Shown piece after piece: positions 1-7,756 of a stretch of DNA of 64,000 nt. Under the pieces are notes generated by a model. It ran no database searches. It saw only the letters and a program-made list of their open reading frames with translations, and had not been told where the DNA came from. The position numbers were made by a program, and so were the translations under genes. Origin of the DNA: Planctomycetota bacterium (lineage in GTDB: Bacteria; Planctomycetota; UBA1135; JACQFD01); contig JAEUHX010000076.1 in the NCBI GenBank assembly GCA_016792805.1, forward strand, positions 93,541 to 157,540. The letters run 5' to 3'. Every line of letters begins with the position of its first letter. Positions within the stretch are counted from its first letter, which is position 1.

Positions 1-2
1 GC

Positions 3-1019
3 TCCACCAATTTTCACTCTTCGATGAATTATAACCTTCGCGAGTACGCGGCCGACGTGGTCGCTGCGCTGGCGGAGGCGTGCAAGACGGCGGGCATGCC
101 GCACCCCGACATCGTGACGGAATCGGGGCGCGCGCTCACGGCGCACCACTCGGTGCTCGTGTTCAACGTGCTGGGGGCGAACGAGGTGCTCGGCAATCGG
201 CCGCCGCAGCCGGTGAAGCCGGAGGAGCACGCGATCGTGCGCAAGCTCGACGAGATCCTCCAGGGCGTGACGCGCAAGAACGTGCAGGAAAGCTACAACG
301 ACGCCCTCGAAGTGAAGGAGGAGTCGATTGTGGCTTTCTCGCTCGGCGTGCTCAATCTTCGCGAGCGCGCGCGCTGCGAGGAGATGTTCTGGGCGATCTG
401 CGAGCGAATTTTGAAAGTCATCAAAGAGCTCGAGTATGTGCCCGAGGAGCTGGAAGGGCTCGAGAAAGCGCTGTCGGACACGTACTACTGTAACTTCTCG
501 CTATTCCAGTCGGCGCCCGACCACTGGGCTGTGAAGCAGCTCTTCCCGTGCATGCCGATTCAGCGGCTCACGGAGCGGCCGCAGCGCCGGGCGATCCTGG
601 CCGATCTCACGTGCGACAGCGACGGCAAGATTGATGAGTTCATCGATCTGCGCGACGTGAAGCACGCGCTTGAGGTTCATCCGATCGACAACGGCAAGCC
701 CTACTTCATTGCGCTCTTCCTCGTGGGGGCGTACCAGGAAGTGCTCGGTGATCTTCACAATTTGTTTGCCGACACCGACGCGGTCCACGTGAAGCTCGTC
801 GAAGGCGGCTACATGGTGGAGCACGCCGTGAAGGGCGACACGATCGGCGCCGTGCTCGAGTACATGGAGTACGACAAGAACGACCTCGTCCGCCGCATGC
901 GCAAGGCGGTCGAGCAGTCGCTCCGCGGCAAGCAGATCACGCTCGACGAGTCGGGCAAGCTGATGCAGCGCTACGAGGATGCGCTGAATAGCTACACATA
1001 TCTCGCGACGGGCGAGTAA
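3..1019 (+). CDS. speA: Biosynthetic arginine decarboxylase, 3' part (5' end outside window)
   Basis: PLP-dependent decarboxylase that converts arginine to agmatine, the first step of polyamine synthesis by the agmatine route. The frame is open to the left edge of the window, and the ATG at 24 is internal: the residues before it (STNFHSS) continue the family sequence that follows the glycine-rich region of SpeA. The segment ESGRALTAHHSVLVFNVLG is the typical SpeA stretch around the conserved ESGR, and the C-terminal helical part is complete to the TAA. About 339 of the usual 630-660 residues are visible, so the PLP lysine lies upstream. It ends 3 bases before the convergent membrane-protein gene. 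Identification is firm; the upstream half is unseen. Confidence 0.93.
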   Translation, partial: STNFHSSMNYNLREYAADVVAALAEACKTAGMPHPDIVTESGRALTAHHSVLVFNVLGANEVLGNRPPQPVKPEEHAIVRKLDEILQGVTRKNVQESYNDALEVKEESIVAFSLGVLNLRERARCEEMFWAICERILKVIKELEYVPEELEGLEKALSDTYYCNFSLFQSAPDHWAVKQLFPCMPIQRLTERPQRRAILADLTCDSDGKIDEFIDLRDVKHALEVHPIDNGKPYFIALFLVGAYQEVLGDLHNLFADTDAVHVKLVEGGYMVEHAVKGDTIGAVLEYMEYDKNDLVRRMRKAVEQSLRGKQITLDESGKLMQRYEDALNSYTYLATGE

Positions 1020-1022
1020 AGT

Positions 1023-1595
1023 CTACAGAATCACCGGAGGGGCGAGCGGCACGCGGGTTGGAAGGACCGGCGGGACGCTCGCCTCTCGACGTTTTTGTGG
1101 TGCTTCGCCGTGGCGCACGGCCCAGGCGCCCCAGAGGAGGCCGATCGCCGTTCCCCAGAGCGTGCAGAGCGCCATGCAGACGAGTGGGAGCACAACGAAT
1201 GCAACCAAGCCGGCGGCCACAAGCCCGACGGCCAGCACTGCCGTTTGGGCGAGTGCGGGCACATCGGCGATCCCGAGCGAGTTCCAATGCGTCGGGAGAG
1301 CGGGGCCGTTCGTCTTAGCGATCGCCTGGGCGGGCAACGCGACCGCCAGGACGACGATGGGGAGTGCCACAAATGCATAGACGAGGAATGCGACGATCCA
1401 GCTGACGGGCACGCAGACGGCGAGCCGCCACGCGAAGGGAAAGAGCCGCCGAAGGGGGCGCACGGCGAGCGTCAACACGCACAAAGCGCACAGAACGGCC
1501 TCGACCGAAGCGAGGAGGAGCGCCCCAAGCAGGATGACGGCGGCGAGGATCGGGACGAAGATCAAGGGACTTCGCTCGGAGAAGTGTCGCCGCAA
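1023..1595 (-). CDS. Hypothetical multi-pass membrane protein (190 aa)
   Basis: The product is very hydrophobic, with about four predicted membrane segments: near residues 10-40 (ILAAVILLGALLLASVEAV and on), 55-90, 110-135 and 135-160. The C-terminal tail is short, charged and then Pro-rich. I recognise no family motif, and the rich Ala/Leu/Val content makes homology by eye unreliable. It lies downstream of katG on the same strand (135 bp gap) and converges with speA, leaving almost no spacer. A membrane function is inferred from hydropathy only; the start Met is followed directly by a basic N-terminus (RRHFSER), consistent with a cytoplasmic N-terminus. Confidence 0.6.
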   Translation of the reverse strand: MRRHFSERSPLIFVPILAAVILLGALLLASVEAVLCALCVLTLAVRPLRRLFPFAWRLAVCVPVSWIVAFLVYAFVALPIVVLAVALPAQAIAKTNGPALPTHWNSLGIADVPALAQTAVLAVGLVAAGLVAFVVLPLVCMALCTLWGTAIGLLWGAWAVRHGEAPQKRREASVPPVLPTRVPLAPPVIL

Positions 1596-1730
1596 TCGTG
1601 CGCCTGTGGCAAGCCGCAGGCGATGGTGTCCAACGCCAAGATGGGGCCACGATTGCTGCGCTCCATGATTGCTGAGCTCGGCCTGGGCGCCGGCGGGCGC
1701 CGCCCCGCCAGCCAGCTCAGAGAGGTCCGA

Positions 1731-4088
1731 TCACCTCCGTTGCGGAGGATCCAGGTCGAACCGGTCGAGATGCATTACTTTCGTCCACGCGGCGATGAAA
1801 TCGTCGATGAACTTTTGTTGCGTATCGGCGCTCCCATAGACCTCTGCAATCGCCCTTAACTGCGCATTCGATCCGAAGATCAAGTCGACAGATGTCCCAG
1901 TCCATAGAACCTTCCCGCTCCGGCGTTCGCAGCCTTCATAGAGGTCGCCTCCGCTTTGGGACTTTCTCCACTCGGTTCCCATATCGAGCAAGTTGACGAA
2001 GAAGTCGTTCGTCAGGCTTTCGGGACGAGTTGTGAATACGCCATGCTTGGCGGCGCCGGTGTTCGCATTCAATACTCTCAGCCCGCCCAGCAGTGCCGTC
2101 ATCTCCGGCGCACTGAGCGTGAGCTGCTGCGCCCGGTCGACCAGCGCCTGAGCCGCGGTGAGCCCGTGCCCATCGCTGAAGTAGTTGCGAAATCCGTCGG
2201 CCATCGGCTCGAGGAAAGCCATCGATTCAACATCCGTTGCCTCTTGAGTTGCATCGGTCCTCCCCGGCGCGAAGGGCACAAGTACCGTGTGTCCTGCGCG
2301 TCGAGCCGCCTCCTCGATCCCCGCGCAACCCGCGAGGACGATCAGATCTGCGAGCGAGATTCGCTTCCCGTCCGCTTGTCCATGATGGAACTTCTGGCGG
2401 ATGTCCTCGAGCACGGAGAGCACCTTCGCGAGCTCCTTAGGCTGATTGACAGGCCAGTCTTTTTGTGGTGCGAGGCGAATGCGCGCGCCATTGGCACCTC
2501 CTCGGAGGTCCGACCCGCGAAAGGATGCGGCCGAAGCCCAGGCTGTCGAGACCAGCTGAGATACGGACAATCCCGAGGAGACGAGCTGACTCTTAAGTGC
2601 ATTGATGTCTCGTGAATCGACGAGCGGATGATTCACGGGCGGCACGGGATCCTGCCAGGGCTGCTCCGCGGGAACCCAGGGGCCCAGTAGCCGCGACCGC
2701 GGTCCCATATCACGATGCGTAAGCTTGTACCAGGCACGCGCAAACGCATCGTTGAATGCATCGGCGTTCCGATGGAACTTCTCAGAGATCTTTCTGTAGT
2801 CAGGATCTGTGATCAGCGCGATGTCCGTCGTCAGCATGATCGGAACGTGACGCTTCAGGGGATCATGAGCATCGGGGACGTTCTGTGGCGCGCTGCCTTT
2901 GGGCTTCCACTGATGCGCGCCAGCGGGACTTTTTGTGAGTTCCCACTCGTAGCGAAACAGATTGCCGAAATAGCCCTGCGTCCACTGCACGGGTTTGGAA
3001 GTCCAAGCCCCCTCGAGCCCGCTGGTGATCGTGTCGGCACCCTTCCCGGAACCGAAGCTGTTTTTCCACCCGAGCCCTTGCTCCTCGATGGCCGCTGCCT
3101 CCGGCTCGGGCCCCACATATTTTGTGGGATCCGCCGCCCCGTGGGTTTTTCCCAGCGTGTGTCCACCCGCGATAAGTGCGACGGTCTCCTCGTCATTCAT
3201 CGCCATGCGCCGGAACGTCGTCCGGATGTCGCGGGCTGCAGCCATCGGATCGGGGACTCCGTTTGGCCCCTCAGGATTCACATAGATGAGCCCCATCTGT
3301 GAAGCCGCAAGCCGGTGACTCAGCTTTCGGTCGCCGGAGAAGCGCGCATCCGCGAGCCAACGATTCTCTGGCCCCCAGAACACATCAAGCTGCGGCTCCC
3401 AGACATCTTCGCGGCCTCCGCCGAAGCCGAACGTCTGGAAACCCATCGACTCGAGCGCCACGTTGCCTGTAAGAATCATCAAGTCGGCCCAGGAGATCTT
3501 GCTTCCATACTTCTGCTTGATCGGCCACAGAAGCCTGCGAGCCTTGTCGAGATTTCCATTGTCGGGCCAGCTGTTCAGCGGAGCGAAGCGAATGGTGCCA
3601 TCCGAGGAGCCGCCGCGGCCGTCACTCACGCGATAAGTACCTGCGCTATGCCATGCCAGCCGGATGAACAGCGGACCATAGTTCCCGTAGTCGGCAGGCC
3701 ACCAATCCTGGGAAGTGGTGAGCATCCCTGCGATATCCTTCTTGAGCGCATTGAGATCGAGCTTCTTGAATTCCTCTGCGTATTGGAAGTTCCTGCCCAA
3801 AGGGTTTCCGGACTGTGGATTCTGATGAAGAATCCTCAGGTCGAGCTGATTGGGCCACCAGTCCGCATTGGACATGGGCCGAGCCGCTGCCTGGGAACTT
3901 TCTGCGGCGCCGGGAGATTGTTTTGTTTGTGTTGCGCAAGCGCACAAAACGAGGAGCGCGGCCGCTGCCGGCTGAGGCGCTCGACGGAATAGACGCGGGG
4001 AGAGCAGCCGGCCGGCGCCATTCAAGGCATGGGAGAATCCAGTAGAAGTGTGGTTCGTTCGGCCTCGCTGGGCGGGATTTCCCTGCAT
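1731..4088 (-). CDS. katG: Catalase-peroxidase with an N-terminal export/lipoprotein signal
   Basis: Bifunctional haem catalase-peroxidase that removes hydrogen peroxide. Counted from the ATG at 4088 the protein is about 785 aa, made of two peroxidase-like halves. The distal site IRLAWHSAGTYR (Arg143, Trp146, His147) is intact. So are the Tyr of GLIYVNPEGP (about 269) and the Met of FRRMAMN (about 295), which with the Trp form the Met-Tyr-Trp adduct needed for catalase activity, and the proximal His of GGHTLGKTHG (about 310). Before the enzyme proper lies a basic stretch and a hydrophobic run ending LLVLCACATQ, a lipobox-like cleavage site, so it is probably exported, as known for KatP-type enzymes. 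The ATG at 4088 has GAGG five bases upstream; a TTG at 4025 would give a tidier signal peptide. The open frame continues upstream to 4427 without support. Confidence 0.93.
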   Translation of the reverse strand: MQGNPAQRGRTNHTSTGFSHALNGAGRLLSPRLFRRAPQPAAAALLVLCACATQTKQSPGAAESSQAAARPMSNADWWPNQLDLRILHQNPQSGNPLGRNFQYAEEFKKLDLNALKKDIAGMLTTSQDWWPADYGNYGPLFIRLAWHSAGTYRVSDGRGGSSDGTIRFAPLNSWPDNGNLDKARRLLWPIKQKYGSKISWADLMILTGNVALESMGFQTFGFGGGREDVWEPQLDVFWGPENRWLADARFSGDRKLSHRLAASQMGLIYVNPEGPNGVPDPMAAARDIRTTFRRMAMNDEETVALIAGGHTLGKTHGAADPTKYVGPEPEAAAIEEQGLGWKNSFGSGKGADTITSGLEGAWTSKPVQWTQGYFGNLFRYEWELTKSPAGAHQWKPKGSAPQNVPDAHDPLKRHVPIMLTTDIALITDPDYRKISEKFHRNADAFNDAFARAWYKLTHRDMGPRSRLLGPWVPAEQPWQDPVPPVNHPLVDSRDINALKSQLVSSGLSVSQLVSTAWASAASFRGSDLRGGANGARIRLAPQKDWPVNQPKELAKVLSVLEDIRQKFHHGQADGKRISLADLIVLAGCAGIEEAARRAGHTVLVPFAPGRTDATQEATDVESMAFLEPMADGFRNYFSDGHGLTAAQALVDRAQQLTLSAPEMTALLGGLRVLNANTGAAKHGVFTTRPESLTNDFFVNLLDMGTEWRKSQSGGDLYEGCERRSGKVLWTGTSVDLIFGSNAQLRAIAEVYGSADTQQKFIDDFIAAWTKVMHLDRFDLDPPQRR

Positions 4089-5282
4089 GGCGACCTCGTA
4101 TCGTCCGGGAAGATTGCTATGGATCGAGAGTCCCTGTCCATGGAGGGACGGATGACCCAACTCCGCGGAACGGCGCGGCGTTCGATCGATTCTCGCGGCC
4201 GGGCGGAGCGCTCGACCTGCGACCATTCTGACGAGGCCGCCCACGGACTGCGCACTCTCCAGCGGCGTTCGCACGAGCCCCACCCACGACGAGGGCGTGC
4301 CCCTCTTCGAATGCCCACTGTGGCCGTCGAGGTGTTCACTGAATCGATGGGGTCGCCCGGCTGCAAGCGGCCGCCGACGCCGTGCTCGCCATTGCGCGTT
4401 GCTACGGCTCGAGGACCTCTCGCGCATGTCGCGAGAATTGTGTCTCGAGCGGTTCGAAGTCAGCTTTCTGAATCATCGACTGGCGAATTTATGACAAGTA
4501 ATTGTGGTGACTGGCGGGGCTGCGGCGCCGGTCGGCGCGCAGATCCCGAGGCTGCTCAACGTGGTCTCATGGATCCTCGGAGCTGCGCGCGCTCCTCGCC
4601 CGGGAATTCATGGCGCGTCCTCGGCGCCACTTCTTGCTGTGCCCCTGGCGCGCGTCGAGGACTCGCTTTTGCGGAACTCGCCGGGCGAAGACCCACCTAT
4701 GCCACTTCCAGGACCGCGGCGAGCTGCTGGAGTGGCCCCGAAGGGCGTGAGCTGCCTGCTTGCGGTCCGGTTCGCATGTGTCTGCCCAACCTCGCCGGCG
4801 CGAGATTCGTTGGGCGTCTGCTTGCCAGGTCGGGTCGAGCACTCCATTCGGCCCAGGCGAGTCAAGGCGTTGCTCGCATCTTCGCCACAATGCTCGACCG
4901 AGCTGCAAGGCGGCCCTGCGGGGCGGAAAATTGGGCTTTCGCGCGCGGATGGTCATCGATGGGCGACGGCCAGCACGCTCCCGCCGACGGCGGCCAGCCG
5001 AATGCGCGCCATTTTTATAACTTCTGAGGAACTGTGAAAGAGTAGTGCCGGGATCGCGTGCATGTGTGGTGCTCTTCCAGCCCGCCGTGTGCGCACCGGA
5101 CGGACGGATGCGGAGGGCGAGGCACCAGGGCCTCACGCGGCGGCTCGCTCAAGAATCGCGCGGCGCAGCGCCGCGACACCGACCGCTCGATCGCGCGCCT
5201 GGGGGAGGTTGGTGACGAAGTCGGGGTGCGGCCGGCGCGGCCCGTGAACCGGTAGCGGGCGCCGGGCGGTTACGCTGCGGAG
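4089..5282. other. 1.2 kb stretch without a recognisable gene
   Basis: Several open frames cross this region on both strands, but none has a convincing start, codon bias or family motif, and they contradict one another. It holds a hairpin near 4786-4837 (CCCAAC paired with GTTGGG around an inner CTCG/CGAG) and, at about 4660-4700, a diverged copy of the sequence that forms the right arm of the large inverted repeat at 23.0 kb (shared core TGCGGAACTCGCCG then AAGACC). The katG promoter must lie in its left part. The right end is the leader of the enoyl-CoA hydratase gene. Confidence 0.5.
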
Positions 5283-6104
5283 ATGAATCCGAAGACCTTC
5301 CGGTACAGCGAGGCCGACGGGGTCGGCACGCTGACGCTCGACCGGCCCGACCGTCTCAACTCACTCACGTTCGAGATCTACCGCGAGCTCGCCGCCTTCA
5401 TTCCGACGCTGGAAGAGCGCGCATCGACGCGCGTGCTGATGCTGACGGGGGAGGGCAAGGGATTCTGCTCCGGCGGCGATGTGGAGGACATCATCGGGCG
5501 GCTTTTCGAACGCGACGCCGCTGGATTGTTGGAGTTCACTCGGGTCACGGGCGCCGTCGTGCGGGAGCTGCGGGCCCTTCGGAAGCCGGTGATCGCTGCT
5601 GTGAACGGCACCTGCTGCGGAGCCGGAGCGCTGCTCGCTATCGCAAGCGATTTACGGCTTCTGAGCGCATCGGCGAAAGTTGCCTTCCTTTTTGTGAAGG
5701 TGGGGCTCTCTGGGGCTGACATGGGGGCATGCCAAATTCTCCCGAGAATTGTGGGCTTGGGCCGCGCGAGCGAGATCTTGATGCGCGGTGAATTCTTGAG
5801 CTCGGAAGAGTGCCTTCGGATCGGTCTCGCCAACCGCGTCTATCCCGACGCCGAGTTTCGCGCGCGTGCAGCCGAGTATGCCTATGAACTTGCATGCGGC
5901 CCCGCGTTCGGGCTGTCGATGACCAAGGAGATGCTGGAGCGCGAGTACACCATGGACACGTCGACGGCGGTCGAGGCCGAAGCGCAGGCCCAAGCGATTT
6001 GTATGGGCCACCCCGACTTCCGGGAGGCCTATGAGGCGTGGAAGGCGAAGCGCCCGATTCGCTTCCAGGGAGCGCCCGGACACTTCGGCGTGAAGCGCGG
6101 CTGA
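5283..6104 (+). CDS. Enoyl-CoA hydratase/isomerase family protein
   Basis: Crotonase-fold enzyme (273 aa) expected to hydrate or isomerise an acyl-CoA in fatty-acid or aromatic-acid beta-oxidation. The oxyanion-hole segment GKGFCSGGDVEDI (about residues 58-70) and the second glycine-rich element NGTCCGAGALLAIASDLR (about 109-126) are clear. The region VGLSGADMGACQILPRIVG corresponds to where typical hydratases carry one of the two catalytic acids; here an Asp is present in GADMG, so the exact reaction (hydratase, isomerase or lyase) cannot be told. It is followed one base later by a small gene and then an acyl-CoA dehydrogenase, consistent with one beta-oxidation operon. Confidence 0.88.
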   Translation: MNPKTFRYSEADGVGTLTLDRPDRLNSLTFEIYRELAAFIPTLEERASTRVLMLTGEGKGFCSGGDVEDIIGRLFERDAAGLLEFTRVTGAVVRELRALRKPVIAAVNGTCCGAGALLAIASDLRLLSASAKVAFLFVKVGLSGADMGACQILPRIVGLGRASEILMRGEFLSSEECLRIGLANRVYPDAEFRARAAEYAYELACGPAFGLSMTKEMLEREYTMDTSTAVEAEAQAQAICMGHPDFREAYEAWKAKRPIRFQGAPGHFGVKRG

Positions 6105-6105
6105 T

Positions 6106-6405
6106 ATGTTGCTTCCGAACGCGCTGCTCGCGCTCGTGCTGCCGGTGGTCGCTGAGCGCACGGAGCGCCGACGCCTGGAGTCGCTTGGCCCTGTGGAGCG
6201 GCGCGCCCTCGAGGAGCTGCGCCGCTGTGGGCTCGCGCTCGAGTGGGATGTGCGCACGGCGGTGGGGGCGCTCGTGAAGGTCACGCGGCGCACGCCTCAG
6301 GAGTGCGCCGCGCAAGTTCGCCTCGGTCTGGCGCGCGGCTGGGCCGAAGGGGAGCTGCCCGCGCGGCCGTCACTGCGTGAGATTCTGCGGGCGTCGATTT
6401 CGTAA
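6106..6405 (+). CDS. Small hypothetical protein (99 aa) in the acyl-CoA operon
   Basis: The ATG lies one base after the TGA of the enoyl-CoA hydratase gene, which suggests translational coupling. The protein is Arg/Leu/Glu-rich and probably helical. It begins with a short hydrophobic stretch (LLPNALLALVLPVV) and continues with amphipathic helices such as LGPVERRALEELRRCG. No family is recognised. It is followed after 20 bp by the acyl-CoA dehydrogenase. The position inside the operon is the main reason to believe it is real; a short regulatory or complex-forming subunit is possible but unproven. Confidence 0.55.
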   Translation: MLLPNALLALVLPVVAERTERRRLESLGPVERRALEELRRCGLALEWDVRTAVGALVKVTRRTPQECAAQVRLGLARGWAEGELPARPSLREILRASIS

Positions 6406-6425
6406 TCATTGAACTTCTGACTGCC

Positions 6426-7613
6426 ATGCCCGGACCTGCTCTCGAATCGTTCTTTTTTGACGATGTTCATTATGCCATCGCGCGGGACGCGGCTCGCGTC
6501 GCGCGCGAGCGAATGGCGCCGATCCGCGATCGCTTCGAGTCGGGGGCGGCCGATGAGGACGAGGCGGCGCGGGCGTTCACGCGCGAGCTCGGCGCCGCGG
6601 GGCTGCTCGATCTGTGCGTTCCGGAGGACTTCGGCGGGCGGTTTCCGCTGGTCGATCTTCGCGCGCTCTGCGTCGTGCGCGAGGCGCTCGCCTATGAGAG
6701 CGGGTTTGCCGACACCTGCTTCGTGCTGCAGGGGCTCGGCGGCTATCCGATGGCGCTGCCCCATGTGCGCGACGGCAGCGAGCCGACGGCGCTCTCGAAA
6801 GAGTGGCTTCCTCGCGTCGCGCGAGGGGAGGCGATCTCGGCGTTCGCCGTGACGGAGCCGGAGGCGGGGAGCGACCTCGCCGCGTGTTCGACGCGCGCTC
6901 GGCGCGAGGGCGATCAGTGGATTTTGAACGGAGAGAAGACCTTTATTAGCAATGCCGGCGTCGCAGACTTCTTCACGGTGCTCGCGCGCACCAGTGAGCT
7001 GCCGGGGGCGAAGGGGCTTTCGATGATCTTCGTGCCGGCGTCGACGCCGGGCGTGCGCGTCGAGCGCTTTCGCGTGATCGCGCCGCACCCGATCGGAAAA
7101 GTGATTTTTCACGAGGCGCGCGTGCCGGTGGCGAACCTCCTCGACGCCGAGGGCGGCGGCATGAGGCTCGCGCTTTCGAATCTCGATCTCTTCCGGACTT
7201 CGGTCGGGGCCGCGGCCTGCGGATTCGCGAGACGCGCCCTCGACGATTCGATCGCGCGCGTGAAGACGAGGTCACAATTCGGGAAGCCACTCTCGGAGCA
7301 GCAGCTCACGCGGGCTGCGCTGGCGGAGATGGCCACAGATCTCGAAGCGGCGCGATTGTTGGTATACCGCGCAGCGGCGGCCCAGGATCGCGGCGCGTCG
7401 CGGCTCACCTCGGCGGTTTCCATGGCCAAGCTCTTCGCTACGGAGGCGGCCCAGCGCATTGTTGACCGGGCAGTGCAGCTGCATGGCGGCCTCGGCGTGG
7501 TGCACGGCACGACGGTGGAGCGCCTCTACCGCGACGTGCGCGCGCTGCGGATTTATGAGGGCACGACGGAGATTCAGAAGCTCGTGATTGCGAAGGGGTT
7601 GCTGGAGATCTGA
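6426..7613 (+). CDS. Acyl-CoA dehydrogenase
   Basis: FAD-dependent alpha,beta-dehydrogenation of acyl-CoA thioesters (395 aa, normal family length). It shows the N-terminal helical domain, the middle beta domain with signature TEPEAGSD (about 140-147) followed by NGEKTFISNAG, and the C-terminal helical domain with RSQFGKPLSEQQ. The C-terminal motif YEGTTEIQ carries the usual catalytic Glu position of short/medium-chain enzymes. Together with the enoyl-CoA hydratase upstream it provides the first two steps of a beta-oxidation cycle. Substrate chain length cannot be inferred. A 143 bp gap follows before the M16 protease. Confidence 0.93.
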   Translation: MPGPALESFFFDDVHYAIARDAARVARERMAPIRDRFESGAADEDEAARAFTRELGAAGLLDLCVPEDFGGRFPLVDLRALCVVREALAYESGFADTCFVLQGLGGYPMALPHVRDGSEPTALSKEWLPRVARGEAISAFAVTEPEAGSDLAACSTRARREGDQWILNGEKTFISNAGVADFFTVLARTSELPGAKGLSMIFVPASTPGVRVERFRVIAPHPIGKVIFHEARVPVANLLDAEGGGMRLALSNLDLFRTSVGAAACGFARRALDDSIARVKTRSQFGKPLSEQQLTRAALAEMATDLEAARLLVYRAAAAQDRGASRLTSAVSMAKLFATEAAQRIVDRAVQLHGGLGVVHGTTVERLYRDVRALRIYEGTTEIQKLVIAKGLLEI

Positions 7614-7756
7614 TCTGGCGAGGCGTGGCGCTGCGGCGGGCGCCATCGGGCCGGCCCGCTTTGCTTCCAGGGCGAGGGACGCCGCGCGCGCCGCGCCGTT
7701 CCCAGCGTCCGACGCGCCGGTAGCATCCGCGACTTCCTCTCCCCCAGGAACTTCGG

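Noticed and set aside
4567..5136. Open frames on both strands in the 4.4-5.3 kb gap
   Set aside because: They contradict one another, have no ribosome-binding sites and contain repeat-derived sequence.
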